A stretch of 11,197 bases of DNA from Blastocatellia bacterium (GCA_003175865.1 PSRF01000370.1:1-11197), one strand, 5' to 3'; counted from the stretch's first letter, positions 1 to 7,973 are shown. The notes: generated by a model not told the origin, from the sequence alone. Made by a program: numbers and translations.

Positions 1-131
1 AAAAACTCAATTAAGAAGGCGTAGTTGGTAAGGGTAACTTGCCCGCCACACTCCAAGTTAGCACGATCGTGATCTTAGGTCCGGCGGAGGCAAGCCACCC
101 TTCCCAACTGAAGAGTTCTTAGTTGATTTGT
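1..131. repeat. Long imperfect palindrome (hairpin element), possibly cut by the window edge
   Basis: Nearly the whole stretch folds back on itself around a perfect 10-bp palindrome, CACGATCGTG, at 62-71. The outer arms 5-17 and 116-128 match at 11 of 13 positions, one of the others being a possible G-T pair. The inner arms 23-47 and 83-109 share AGTTGG, AAGGGT, CTTGCC and CGCC blocks separated by a few mismatches and a 2-base bulge. A smaller pairing, CCAAG at 53-57 with CTTAGG at 74-79, flanks the centre. It lies 35 bases beyond the stop of the amidohydrolase. Read on the minus strand it ends in a run of T at the window edge, so it could act as a terminator. Its length and complexity fit a dispersed palindromic or MITE-like element better. 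No coding region is seen here. Confidence 0.6.
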
Positions 132-165
132 TTACTATGAGTTGAATTTGAAGAGAGGGTTTCAC

Positions 166-1491
166 CTATCGGATATTCGCTCGTTCGAACAACTTCCTTG
201 CTTGCTCGTTGGCTTCCGCGATCACTTCGTTCTCATTCAAAGTCGTCAACTTCCGCTCCTGAAGCACCATTCGTCCATCAATAATTACATCACAGACGTC
301 GCTGGCCTCAGCCGCATAAACCAGCGTTGAAACCAAATCTTCGCGGCGTGGTGCCATGTGAAGTCCTGACAACGCAACAACCGTAAGGTCAGCTCGCTTG
401 CCGATTTCTAAAGAGCCGATCTCTGAATCCAGTGCCATTGCCCTCGCTCCGTCGACTGTCGCCATTCGTAAGACTCTTTCCGCGCTCAATACCTCTGGAC
501 CGTTAAGCGCCTTCTGCAACAACGTCGCAGTACGCATCTCTGTGAACATGTCGAGACGGTTGTTGCACGCCGCACCATCTGCGCCCAATGAAACTGAAAT
601 GCCTCGATTCAAAAGATCCACAACCTCCGCGATACCAGACCCGAGCTTTAAATTAGACGACGGACAGTGAACAACATTGGTCATCGTTGACCTGAGTGTC
701 TCCTTTTCTAGTTCGCTGAGGTGTACACAGTGGGCAAGGGCGACATGTGGACCACTCACATTCACCGAATTCAGATAAGCAACATTATCCAGACCTGTCT
801 CTTGTTTGATGAGAGCACATTCACCGAGATTTTCGGACGCGTGAGTATGAATCATCACGCCGCGCTCTCGCGATAATTGCGCGACGCGCTCCAGCAGTTG
901 CCTTGTACAACTGACAGCAAACCGTGGTGCAAAGCAGTACTTGATTCGGCCATCCGCTTTGTTGTGCCAGTGATCGAGAAGCGACAACGACTCTTCGATT
1001 GACTGGTCTGTCTGCTCGTTCAAAGCTGAAGGTACGTCGTTGCCTTTATCCATCATGCACTTCCCGACAGTAGCGCGAAATCCAGTCACCTCAACAACAC
1101 GAAAAACTTCGTGCGTGTGGTTCACGGTTTCCATCGTCAACGCGCACGTGGTACCACCTCTAATCAGCTCTGCAATCCCGAGTTTCGCCGCTGCCCTGAT
1201 GGATTTTTCATCGTGGGCGGCCTCCATGGGCCATACACGTTTCTTGAGCCAGTCAATGAGTGACAGATCATCTGCGGCGCCACGAAAGAGTGTCTGGCAA
1301 AGGTGAATATGAGTTTGCACAAATCCGGGAATCACAACACAGTCTGTTGCGTCGATCACAATGTCCGCAGTGACTCCCGACTCACCTAAACTTGCAATAC
1401 GACCGTCTCGGATGAACAGATCTCCATGAACAACAGAACCCTCCGGGTCCATCGTCAAGACAGTTCCACTTTTGATCAAGATTGATTGCAT
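166..1491 (-). CDS. Amidohydrolase of the SAH/MTA/5'-deoxyadenosine deaminase type
   Basis: This 441-aa protein belongs to the metal-dependent amidohydrolase superfamily, in the group with MtaD, DadD, SsnA and the AtzA/TrzA enzymes. These enzymes hydrolytically deaminate purine nucleosides or related ring compounds in the cytoplasm. The expected metal ligands are present: PGFVQTHIH with H61 and H63, HTHASE with H217 and E220, the AHCVHL motif around H254, and GADGAACNN with D305. The N- and C-terminal parts form the usual small beta-sandwich flanking the barrel (SGTVLTMD at the start, [12 protein letters not shown] near the end). The [20 protein letters not shown] block resembles enzymes acting on S-adenosylhomocysteine or methylthioadenosine, so a role in salvage of SAM by-products is likely but the substrate cannot be fixed from sequence. 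The ATG start gives a normal N-terminus; no clear Shine-Dalgarno sequence precedes it. It follows recA after a terminator, so it is probably transcribed separately. Confidence 0.88.
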   Translation of the reverse strand: MQSILIKSGTVLTMDPEGSVVHGDLFIRDGRIASLGESGVTADIVIDATDCVVIPGFVQTHIHLCQTLFRGAADDLSLIDWLKKRVWPMEAAHDEKSIRAAAKLGIAELIRGGTTCALTMETVNHTHEVFRVVEVTGFRATVGKCMMDKGNDVPSALNEQTDQSIEESLSLLDHWHNKADGRIKYCFAPRFAVSCTRQLLERVAQLSRERGVMIHTHASENLGECALIKQETGLDNVAYLNSVNVSGPHVALAHCVHLSELEKETLRSTMTNVVHCPSSNLKLGSGIAEVVDLLNRGISVSLGADGAACNNRLDMFTEMRTATLLQKALNGPEVLSAERVLRMATVDGARAMALDSEIGSLEIGKRADLTVVALSGLHMAPRREDLVSTLVYAAEASDVCDVIIDGRMVLQERKLTTLNENEVIAEANEQARKLFERANIR

Positions 1492-1530
1492 CCGCGGCGG
1501 ATTATCCGGCCTCGCTAATCGTCGTGTAAA

Positions 1531-1579
1531 GCAGCAAAATGAGCGCTCAACGAAGAGCTGGTGTCTTCGACGAGCGCTC
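1531..1579 (-). terminator. Rho-independent-like terminator after recA
   Basis: On the minus strand, 22 bases after the recA stop, a 16-bp stem forms between 1564-1579 and 1541-1556. It starts with GAGCGCTC in both arms and continues into CGAAGA, with one G-U pair and one mismatch. The loop is 7 bases (1557-1563). The hairpin is followed by ATTTTGC at 1540-1534. The stem is strong and the T-run short but present, in the right place to end recA transcription before the amidohydrolase gene. Confidence 0.7.
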
Positions 1580-1601
1580 TAAATGTTCTTCGCGCTGCTG
1601 A

Positions 1602-2657
1602 CTATTTTTTGTCTGCGCTGGCAGCCTTCGCAGTTGGTTCTGCTTCTTCTTTAACCGGCAATCCCAGTTTAACTTTCACTTCTCGCTCGATCCTCTTGAG
1701 CAATTCAGGATTGTCTTTCAACGCCTGTTTCGCATTTTCCCTTCCCTGGCCCAATCGATCGCCTTTGTAAGAGAACCAGGCGCCGCTCTTTTCGACTGCG
1801 CGATGTGCGACAGCGAGGTCCAAGAGGTCACCTTCACGTGAAATGCCTTCGCCGTACATGATGTCGAATTCACATTCACGGAACGGAGGCGCAACTTTGT
1901 TCTTTGCGACTTTGACCTTTGTGCGATTACCAACAACCCGGTCACCATCCTTGATTGCACCGATTCGTCGAATGTCCAGACGAACTGACGAATAAAACTT
2001 CAGCGCGCGACCGCCCGTCGTCGTCTCAGGATTGCCAAACATCACGCCAATTTTTTCACGAATCTGATTGATGAAAATGAAGCAGGTGTTTGACTGTGCA
2101 ACGATGGCAGTCAATTTTCGCAGTGCCTGCGACATCAAACGCGCCTGCAAACCGGGCAATGAATCACCCATTTCTCCGTCGAGTTCTGCGCGTGGGACGA
2201 GTGCCGCAACGGAGTCAACGACGATCACATCGACGCCGTTGGAACGCACCAGCGCCTCCGCGATCTCGAGTGCCTGTTCACCTGAGTCCGGCTGTGAAAT
2301 CAAGAGTTGGTCTATATCAACACCCAACTTCACCGCGTAATCAGCGTCCATAGCGTGTTCGGCGTCGATGTACGCAGCGACGCCGCCCGCCCTCTGCGCT
2401 TCGGCGACGATATGTAGCGCCAGCGTTGTTTTGCCTGAACTTTCAGGACCATAGATTTCAACAATGCGGCCACGCGGAACACCACCGACGCCAACAGCCG
2501 CATCAAGACTGAGGGAAGTTGTGGAGATGGCGGGGACATCCGACACGTCGCGTTCGCCGAGTCGCATGATGGAGCCCTTGCCAAATTTCTTTTCGATGTT
2601 TGAGAGAGCAGCTTCGATCGCTTTGCTACGATCGGCATTCATTCGGTCATCAGCCAT
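1602..2657 (-). CDS. recA: RecA recombinase
   Basis: RecA forms ATP-dependent filaments on single-stranded DNA, drives homologous strand exchange and triggers LexA self-cleavage in the SOS response. The 351-aa protein shows the family from end to end: the N-terminal helix ending in [13 protein letters not shown], Walker A GPESSGKT at residues 70-77, IDAEHAMD, Walker [11 protein letters not shown], the loop region [37 protein letters not shown] and [17 protein letters not shown]. The tail is lysine/alanine-rich with several glutamates. The ATG at 2657 is preferred over the in-frame ATG at 2666. It gives the conserved MADDR-type N-terminus and sits 9 bases after a purine-rich GGAAGAAAGAG stretch, whereas the upstream ATG would touch that stretch. 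The gene is monocistronic by layout: a 200-bp upstream gap and a terminator downstream. No recX is seen next to it. Confidence 0.98.
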   Translation of the reverse strand: MADDRMNADRSKAIEAALSNIEKKFGKGSIMRLGERDVSDVPAISTTSLSLDAAVGVGGVPRGRIVEIYGPESSGKTTLALHIVAEAQRAGGVAAYIDAEHAMDADYAVKLGVDIDQLLISQPDSGEQALEIAEALVRSNGVDVIVVDSVAALVPRAELDGEMGDSLPGLQARLMSQALRKLTAIVAQSNTCFIFINQIREKIGVMFGNPETTTGGRALKFYSSVRLDIRRIGAIKDGDRVVGNRTKVKVAKNKVAPPFRECEFDIMYGEGISREGDLLDLAVAHRAVEKSGAWFSYKGDRLGQGRENAKQALKDNPELLKRIEREVKVKLGLPVKEEAEPTAKAASADKK

Positions 2658-2666
2658 GACATACAT

Positions 2667-2880
2667 CTCTTTCTTCCGCTCCTATTCCGCGCTCTGCATT
2701 GAATGGGTCAAGCTTTCAAGAGCCGAGAGCATAACACAAGCAGAGCGAGAATGGAACAGTGTTTCACACTTGCAACAACACTTTTTTCAGAGGGTGAGGT
2801 TTTCTGGCGACGACTTTGAGCGCGGGTTTGACAGCCCTCTCCACCAAATCCGAAACCTGTGAGGTCACGCACAAAGTGAA
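2667..2880 (-). promoter_or_regulatory. Presumed recA promoter region
   Basis: This 214-bp gap separates the end of the trp-linked 113-aa gene from recA and should hold the recA promoter. On the minus strand a TATGCT (about 2729-2734) is a candidate -10 element. A poor TTCCAT -35 lies 17 bases further upstream and overlaps the LexA-like site. A TTGACC at 2706-2711 is a second candidate -35, without a good -10. No obvious terminator for the preceding trp segment was found here. Confidence 0.4.
2754..2765. promoter_or_regulatory. Possible LexA/SOS box upstream of recA
   Basis: GAAC-AGTG-TTTC differs by one base from the inner GAAC-N4-GTTC core of the Gram-positive-type LexA operator. It lies about 97 bases upstream of the recA start and overlaps a weak candidate -35. 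The position suits SOS control of recA. A single 7-of-8 match can arise by chance, and the LexA motif of this lineage is not known from this window. Confidence 0.35.
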
Positions 2881-3222
2881 TCAAAACAGTGGACCATCGT
2901 CATTTATTAATTGGTCGATGCTGAGTCCGGTTCTCTGTTCGGCCTGTTGAAATAGCGACGGTACTTCGCCCGCCGGTTCGTCTCTACCAATTCGTTCGAC
3001 TCGCCACATCGGAAAGAAGAGTGAACCAAAACCGATGAACGGCTCATGATGAACTACCGAGCGAATCCAGTCGTCGAAGGCCTTTAAGTCAAGACCGCGC
3101 AAGAATACTCCAGCGGCAGTAATCTCGTCGAGTATGCCCCAACACTTCTCACGTGGCGTGTGCAGCACCAACAAAATAGGCACGCCTGGCTTTATTCCTC
3201 TGGTCTTTGCGTTATCACTCAT
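2881..3222 (-). CDS. Conserved small protein coupled to trpA, possibly Sm-like
   Basis: I do not recognise a named family for this 113-aa protein. It has no signal peptide, membrane segment or cysteine motif. Its first two thirds alternate hydrophobic and polar residues in a beta-barrel-like pattern: strand VPILLVLHTPREK, then CWGILDEITAAGVFLRGLDL, a short helix KAFDDWIRSV, and a strand pair around GSLFFPMWRVERIGRDE. This order, with G.L/I.E.T..GV.LRG and a final hydrophobic strand before a polar turn, recalls Sm/Hfq-like folds, but that is inference. The C-terminal 30 residues look helical (VPSLFQQAEQRTGLSIDQLI). Its ATG lies inside the end of trpA, with an 8-base overlap, so it is probably translated by coupling and made with tryptophan synthase. 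It is the last gene of the cluster. Confidence 0.8.
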   Translation of the reverse strand: MSDNAKTRGIKPGVPILLVLHTPREKCWGILDEITAAGVFLRGLDLKAFDDWIRSVVHHEPFIGFGSLFFPMWRVERIGRDEPAGEVPSLFQQAEQRTGLSIDQLINDDGPLF

Positions 3223-4003
3223 TGATTAAACCACGGACAAACTCACGGACGCTTCCTGGTACCGCCGCAACGGCTGCGGTGCGTTCGATCTGCGAAACGA
3301 TCGCAGACCCAACAACTACAGCATCAGCGTAACGCTGCACGTCCACAACCTGTTCCCTCGTCGAAACTCCAAAACCAACAGCAACAGGTAAGCTCGAGAA
3401 CTGTCGAACTCGACTAACCAATTTCTCAGCCTCTTCACTGACACTAGCTTGTTCTCCCGTGACTCCAGCACGTGAAACAGCGTAGATAAAACCACTAGCG
3501 CGCTCAGCGATCAACTTCAATCGCGCATCTGTTGAAGTCGGCGCGGTCAAGAAAATCATATCGAGTTCATTACGCCGCAACTCGGTTTCAAAGTCGACTG
3601 CTTCCTCGGGCGTCAGATCTGTCACGAGTATCCCGTCTACCCCTGCTTCTTTTGCGGTCGTAGCGAGACGCTTCAGGCCAAACTGTAACAACGGATTGAA
3701 ATAACTGAACAGAATAATCGGTGTTTGGATCTTCGTTCGCGCACGTGCGGCCACATCAATCACAGCCTGCAAACTCACGTTCTGATTCAGAGCCCGCTCA
3801 GACGAACGTTGAATTACTGGCCCATCAGCCATTGGATCGCTGAAAGGTACACCCAACTCAATGACCGTCGAGTGTGCTTGAGCCAATTCAATCAGCAATT
3901 TTTCTGTCGTCTGCAGATCTGGATCGCCAGCAGTAATGAATGGAATGAATCCTTTTTTGCCTGCACGCCGCAACTGCGCGAATGCATCTTCGATGCGACC
4001 CAC
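3215..4003 (-). CDS. trpA: Tryptophan synthase alpha chain
   Basis: TrpA cleaves indole-3-glycerol phosphate to indole and glyceraldehyde-3-phosphate and passes indole through a tunnel to TrpB. The 262-aa protein is of normal length. Visible are PFITAGDPDL, the catalytic pair E49 (IELGVPFSDP) and D60 (MADGP) at the same positions as in the well-studied enteric enzyme, VDGILVTDL, YAVSRAGVTGEQ and VAVGFGVST. The start is GTG, immediately after the trpB TAA with no gap. A good ribosome-binding site, GGAGGAG, lies inside the last codons of trpB, which settles the start and suggests coupling. Its own end overlaps the next gene by 8 bases. Confidence 0.97.
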   Translation of the reverse strand: MGRIEDAFAQLRRAGKKGFIPFITAGDPDLQTTEKLLIELAQAHSTVIELGVPFSDPMADGPVIQRSSERALNQNVSLQAVIDVAARARTKIQTPIILFSYFNPLLQFGLKRLATTAKEAGVDGILVTDLTPEEAVDFETELRRNELDMIFLTAPTSTDARLKLIAERASGFIYAVSRAGVTGEQASVSEEAEKLVSRVRQFSSLPVAVGFGVSTREQVVDVQRYADAVVVGSAIVSQIERTAAVAAVPGSVREFVRGLINE

Positions 4004-5215
4004 TTAGGAGTTCTCCTCCAGGTACTCTCGCGCAGTGTTGACGTCTTTATCACCACGCCCGGAGAGATTCACAATCACAATTTGATCGGTCGACATGTTA
4101 CACGCTACTTCCATGCCGTGCGACACAGCATGCGCAGACTCCAGAGCCGGAATGATGCCTTCGAGTTTCGCTAAAAGTTGAAAAGCATCCATCGCCTTGC
4201 GATCACCGACGTCCATGTACACCACGCGGTTCAAATCATGAAGGAATGCGTGTTCGGGACCAATCGATGGATAATCGAGACCCGCTGAAATTGAGTGCGT
4301 AGTCGCGACCTGACCATTATCATCCTGCAGAACATAGCTCATCGTCCCTTGCAACACACCTGGTCGGCCGCCTCCGTCAGTGTTGAAGCGCGCCGCATGT
4401 TCACCGAGTTTGTGACTTCGGCCACCCGCCTCGACACCAATCATTTTCACCGATTCATCAGCCAGAAACGGATGAAACATCCCGATCGAATTTGAACCAC
4501 CACCGACACACGCAACCAGCGCATCCGGTAATCGTCCCTCCCGATCGAGTATCTGTCGACGTGTCTCACGTCCAATCACACTCTGAAAGTCGCGGACCAT
4601 GACCGGGTAAGGATGTGGACCAAGTGCGCTGCCAAGCAGGTAGTAAGTGTCCTTGACGTTTGTAACCCAATCACGCAATGCCTCGTTTATCGCGTCCTTT
4701 AAAGTGCGTGAACCAGCATCGACAGCTCGCACTTCAGCACCCAGCAATTCCATGCGAAAAACATTCAACGACTGTCGTCGCATGTCCTCTGAACCCATGT
4801 AGACAATGCAGTCGAGACCAAACAGCGCGCACACTGTCGCAGTTGCAACGCCGTGTTGCCCTGCACCAGTCTCCGCAATGATGCGACGCTTGTTCATGCG
4901 GCGCGCGAGCAACGCCTGGCCCAACGTATTATTAATCTTGTGGGCTCCCGTGTGCAGCAGGTCTTCTCGTTTGAGATAGATCTTTGCACCACCAGCATGA
5001 GCGGTAAGACGTTCCGCAAAAGAAAGTGACGTGGGTCTACCCGCGTAAGTACTCAGCAAATACTCGAGTTCTCTATGAAACGACTCGTCACCTTGCGCGG
5101 ACTGGTAAGCGTCAGTCAGTTCATCCAGCGGCGCGACCAACGTCTCCGGTACAAATCGACCGCCATACGGTCCCCAGTGACCGCGAGCATCAGGCTGTGT
5201 TATTGGTGACGACAT
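4004..5215 (-). CDS. trpB: Tryptophan synthase beta chain
   Basis: TrpB condenses indole with L-serine to make tryptophan, using pyridoxal phosphate, in an alpha2-beta2 complex with TrpA. With the ATG at 5215 the protein has 403 residues, close to the family norm. The N-terminus reads [18 protein letters not shown]; the PLP lysine is K93 in [25 protein letters not shown], the phosphate-binding GGGSNS loop and the C-terminal SGRGDKD are all present. This is the TrpB1 type that partners TrpA. A GTG at 5242, directly after the cyclase stop, would add nine residues (412 aa). It is a real alternative because trpA also starts with a GTG abutting a TAA. Neither start has a clear Shine-Dalgarno sequence. 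Confidence 0.96.
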   Translation of the reverse strand: MSSPITQPDARGHWGPYGGRFVPETLVAPLDELTDAYQSAQGDESFHRELEYLLSTYAGRPTSLSFAERLTAHAGGAKIYLKREDLLHTGAHKINNTLGQALLARRMNKRRIIAETGAGQHGVATATVCALFGLDCIVYMGSEDMRRQSLNVFRMELLGAEVRAVDAGSRTLKDAINEALRDWVTNVKDTYYLLGSALGPHPYPVMVRDFQSVIGRETRRQILDREGRLPDALVACVGGGSNSIGMFHPFLADESVKMIGVEAGGRSHKLGEHAARFNTDGGGRPGVLQGTMSYVLQDDNGQVATTHSISAGLDYPSIGPEHAFLHDLNRVVYMDVGDRKAMDAFQLLAKLEGIIPALESAHAVSHGMEVACNMSTDQIVIVNLSGRGDKDVNTAREYLEENS

Positions 5216-5242
5216 AAAATCGAGATAGAGCCGCGGCGGCAC

Positions 5243-6178
5243 TTAAACGCCGGGCAGTTTGTCCTGCATCGGAGGTGCGACAGCTACTTGATTGCGGCCT
5301 TTATTTTTTGCAACGTAAAGAGCCGCGTCACTCGCCGCGTACAGAGATCTCTCCGTACAGGAACTCGCTGGACAACCGGCGACTCCAATGCTGACAGTGA
5401 CATGTCCAACGCCCTCGACAGTTGTTGCCGCCAGCACAATGCGTAAACGTTCAGCCGCTGTCGCCGCCTTATCAACATCGATTCCCGACAGTAGCAGTGC
5501 AAACTCCTCGCCGCCGAGGCGTGCAGCAGTATCGTTATCACGCGAAATCTTACTTAAGGTCTGGGCGATCTGATGTATGACGATGTCACCAGCAGGATGA
5601 CCGAACTTGTCGTTGATTGCCTTCAGGTGATCGATGTCTACGAGTAACAAGGAGCAGGGTGTATTGTACCGTCGATATCTCTCAACCTCTCGATGTAACG
5701 CGCTACGAAATCGACGCCGGTTAGCAAGCCCCGTTAAAGCATCAAGATCAGCATCGGCTCGCAAGCGATCGATCTTTTGTCGGAGAGCGATGAGCTGTTG
5801 TGCGCGCTCGACCAGTAACTCAAACTCTTCGGGCAACGCGAAGTAGTCAAAGGCACCTTCAAGGAATGCGGCGTGACGATTAGCAACACTCGATTTTTCT
5901 GGGCCAACGAGTACGAGAGGTATACCATCCTCTGCGTTTGCCAATGAGCGGGCCAGCTCACTGATTCGTAGACCCTTCGTCGCTGAATTAGCTACAACGA
6001 GGTGCGGCCGGGAGCGTTGTAAGGCCACGAGCGCCGCAGTCCCATTTGCAACGCCAACAACTTCGATTCTCCTCTTGTTCAGAGTTTCAATCAGACTTGA
6101 TTGATCCTCGTCTGCAATAACGAGCACACGTCCGCGAGATCGATCGTGCGACTCAACTTTTCCAGTACGAACGGACAT
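5243..6178 (-). CDS. Diguanylate cyclase with degenerate receiver domain
   Basis: The 311-aa protein has an N-terminal CheY-like domain (about residues 16-132), a short charged helical linker (133-145) and a GGDEF domain (146 to about 300). The GGDEF part should make cyclic di-GMP from two GTP. It starts with the DALTGLANRR signature, has LLLVDIDHLKAINDKFGHPAGD, and carries the active GGEEF site at 222-226. An intact product-inhibition I-site, RDND at 213-216, sits the usual five residues before it. The receiver keeps the acidic cluster (ADED, 22-25) but has asparagine N64 (VVANSATKG) where the phosphoacceptor aspartate belongs. The lysine usually found in the KPF region is also missing (FALPEEF). 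It is therefore probably not controlled by phosphorylation. I chose the ATG at 6178 because the longer TTG-started frame to 6310 would run through a repeat. The gene sits between trpF and trpB and abuts trpB, so it may share its transcript. Confidence 0.9.
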   Translation of the reverse strand: MSVRTGKVESHDRSRGRVLVIADEDQSSLIETLNKRRIEVVGVANGTAALVALQRSRPHLVVANSATKGLRISELARSLANAEDGIPLVLVGPEKSSVANRHAAFLEGAFDYFALPEEFELLVERAQQLIALRQKIDRLRADADLDALTGLANRRRFRSALHREVERYRRYNTPCSLLLVDIDHLKAINDKFGHPAGDIVIHQIAQTLSKISRDNDTAARLGGEEFALLLSGIDVDKAATAAERLRIVLAATTVEGVGHVTVSIGVAGCPASSCTERSLYAASDAALYVAKNKGRNQVAVAPPMQDKLPGV

Positions 6179-6247
6179 AACATCGCCTGCAAAGACGAAC
6201 TCTCGATACAAATTATTAGGGGAGGGTCTGAGACAAGCCGGGGCTGA

Positions 6248-6357
6248 GTGTCCGATAAGCTTCAGCTTGTCGAGGTTAACGATATCAACATCTACAATTG
6301 ATTGTTTCAACGTTGGTCCTTAACGGGCACAACGACAAGCTAACGCTTATCGGACAC
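6248..6357. repeat. Paired REP-like inverted repeats between trpF and the cyclase gene
   Basis: Two 25-base arms, 6248-6272 and 6333-6357, are inverted copies matching at all but two or three central positions. Shared blocks are GTGTCCGATAAGC and AGCTTGTCG. Each arm is itself a small palindrome (CGAYAAGCT facing AGCTTRTCG), so each can form its own hairpin or the two can pair over a 60-base spacer. This BIME-like design is typical of REP sequences. It fills most of the 211-bp gap 6179-6389, in which no gene is seen. The transcript from trpF into the cyclase gene would carry it as RNA structure. Confidence 0.7.
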
Positions 6358-6389
6358 CGAGTAGAATACTCTCCAACTGTGGAGCAGCG

Positions 6390-7016
6390 TCAAGGTTTAA
6401 CATTGTGCGCCGCGTTTATGAATTCGCGCATGCGTTCGTGGTTTTTCTTACCTGGTGATGTTTCGATTGAACTGCAAGCGTCGACAGCGTAAGGATGCAC
6501 GGAACGAATCGCTTCCGTAACGTTCTCAGGCGATAGGCCGCCCGCGAGGAAAAGTTTAGGCACCAGGTTGTTCACTTGTTTTGCTCTTGACCAATCTATT
6601 ACTCGCCCTGTCCCTCCTTTCAACTTTTGGTCACGTGCATCCAGCATAATGGAGTTCACTCGATAACGAGTTGCTTGCCCAACATCGAAGTCACTGTCGA
6701 CGCCGAGCACCTTTATGACATTCCAGTCCGCGAGCGAATCGCAGTATTCAGGTGATTCGTCCCCATGTAATTGGAGTACCTGGACTCCAGAACTTTGTGC
6801 AATATCGACGACGTGTGCTGGAGATTCGACGTCAACAAATACTCCAACCTTCACAACTTTCGCTGGAAGTTGATCGATGATGGTTCGCGCTGCCGCGGGT
6901 GACAGATATCTCAAGCTCTTCGGATAAAAGTTGAAACCAAGTAGATCTGCACCAGCATCGACAGCGATGCGAGCATCCTCGAGATTGGTGATTCCGCAGA
7001 TCTTGACTAGTGTCAT
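6390..7016 (-). CDS. trpF: Phosphoribosylanthranilate isomerase
   Basis: TrpF converts N-(5-phosphoribosyl)anthranilate to the carboxyphenylamino-deoxyribulose phosphate used by TrpC. The 208-aa single-domain barrel has the general base C7 in VKICGIT, QLHGDE at 82-87, the general acid D126 in MLDARD, GGTGRVIDW, LAGGLSPENV and the phosphate-binding end VDACSSIETSPGKKN. The last block is slightly divergent from the common VDVSSGVE form, but the catalytic residues are intact. The ATG start has a modest AAGG nine bases upstream. trpF is separate from trpC here, not fused, and is set off from it by 104 bases with a strong hairpin. Confidence 0.96.
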   Translation of the reverse strand: MTLVKICGITNLEDARIAVDAGADLLGFNFYPKSLRYLSPAAARTIIDQLPAKVVKVGVFVDVESPAHVVDIAQSSGVQVLQLHGDESPEYCDSLADWNVIKVLGVDSDFDVGQATRYRVNSIMLDARDQKLKGGTGRVIDWSRAKQVNNLVPKLFLAGGLSPENVTEAIRSVHPYAVDACSSIETSPGKKNHERMREFINAAHNVKP

Positions 7017-7052
7017 ACGCTAAAACCTTGATCGGTCTCCATCACAGATCGT

Positions 7053-7082
7053 TAGGGAACCCCGACGCCTCGGGGTTCCCTA
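7053..7082. repeat. Perfect 13-bp inverted repeat between trpC and trpF
   Basis: The arms 7053-7065 and 7070-7082 are exact inverted copies (TAGGGAACCCCGA and its complement) with a 4-base CGCC loop. After a two-position interruption, further pairing of AGATC with GATCT (7046-7050 with 7085-7089) lengthens it. Neither side has a T-run, so it is not a standard intrinsic terminator. It may be an RNA processing or stability structure, or a copy of a dispersed palindrome. Confidence 0.65.
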
Positions 7083-7120
7083 CTGATCTCTTGTCAAGAG
7101 CCATCCTCTTTACCCCTGCA

Positions 7121-7906
7121 TTAGTTAGGTGATGTCAACCTTCTAAGCATGTGAACAGGGTCGTCGCTTCGCATTAGCGACTCGCCAATCAAGAACGCAC
7201 TAAAACCCGCATCTCGGAGTTGAGTTAGATCGTCGCGCGTGTTGAGACCACTCTCACTAACAAGAACGGAGTACGGCGGAGCGTTATTTGCTAACTTGAT
7301 TGAGGTATCAAGCGAAACTTCGAAGGTACTCAGATTTCGATTGTTCACGCCGATCACGGATGCTCCAACCTCACCAGCACGTTTGATTTCCTCGACGGTA
7401 TGAACTTCAATCAATGCGTCGAGTTGCAGCTCATCTTCAGCAACGCATCGCAGACGAAGCAGCGTTTGATCGTCCAGGGCCGCTACGATCAATAGAACTG
7501 CATCAGCACCATTTGCGGCCGCTTCGTAAACCTGGTACTCATCAAAGACAAAATCTTTGCGAAGCACTGGTATCGAAACGTTTTGGTTGACCGTTTTAAG
7601 ATCTTCGAGGGAACCGTCAAAAAAATCTTCCTCGGTTAAGACAGATACCGCAACAGCGCCACCAGCTTCATAGAGACGCCCTATTTCACCAGGATCCGCA
7701 TTCGCACGGATTACTCCCTTCGATGGTGAACGACGCTTGAATTCCGCGATGACGTTTATGCGGGACTGATTCTCCAGAGCGCCGCGAAATTTATGCGACC
7801 CGCGTTTCTCGAACGCAAAGGCGCGTAATCGGTCGAGGGAAACGACTCGCTTCGCTTCTTCGAGCCGGTGCTTCTTTCGATCAATAATTCGTACGAGAAA
7901 ATCCAT
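7121..7906 (-). CDS. trpC: Indole-3-glycerol phosphate synthase
   Basis: TrpC closes the indole ring, releasing CO2 and water, to give indole-3-glycerol phosphate. With the ATG at 7906 the protein has 261 residues, normal for the family. It shows an N-terminal helix (IDRKKHRLEEAK), then IAEFKRRSPSKG with E55, K57 and S60, SVLTEEDFFDGS, the catalytic lysine K117 in VLRKDF, AVLLIVAAL, LIEVH, IGVNNRNLSTFEV and VSESGL. A TTG-started frame reaching 7984 would add 26 residues not typical of the family and overlap the end of trpD, so I prefer the ATG. The 67-base gap after trpD (7907-7973) shows no clear signal, and no good Shine-Dalgarno sequence precedes the ATG. Confidence 0.96.
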   Translation of the reverse strand: MDFLVRIIDRKKHRLEEAKRVVSLDRLRAFAFEKRGSHKFRGALENQSRINVIAEFKRRSPSKGVIRANADPGEIGRLYEAGGAVAVSVLTEEDFFDGSLEDLKTVNQNVSIPVLRKDFVFDEYQVYEAAANGADAVLLIVAALDDQTLLRLRCVAEDELQLDALIEVHTVEEIKRAGEVGASVIGVNNRNLSTFEVSLDTSIKLANNAPPYSVLVSESGLNTRDDLTQLRDAGFSAFLIGESLMRSDDPVHMLRRLTSPN

Positions 7907-7973
7907 TGTTGAGTTTGCACAAAACAGTCGGTTAGTGAACCGCGAGCAGTAGCGACCGGATGCAACATCTAAC

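Noticed and set aside
2758..2788. AGTGTT and AACACT followed by six T on the plus strand, like a terminator
   Set aside because: The stem is only 6 bp with a 13-base loop, and no plus-strand gene leads into it.
2464..2862. 132-codon open frame on the plus strand across the recA start and upstream region
   Set aside because: It is antisense to recA for much of its length, has no recognisable protein pattern and no ribosome-binding site that I can see.
3725..4174. 149-codon open frame on the plus strand
   Set aside because: It is antisense to the trpA/trpB junction, where both genes are certain from conserved residues.
6179..6310. N-terminal extension of the diguanylate cyclase from a TTG at 6310
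   Set aside because: It reads through one arm of the REP-like repeat and does not resemble a receiver-domain N-terminus. The ATG at 6178 has a weak AGG upstream and gives a normal start.
6371..6384. Small CTCCA/TGGAG hairpin just after the trpF stop
   Set aside because: A 5-bp stem without a T-run is too weak to call a terminator.
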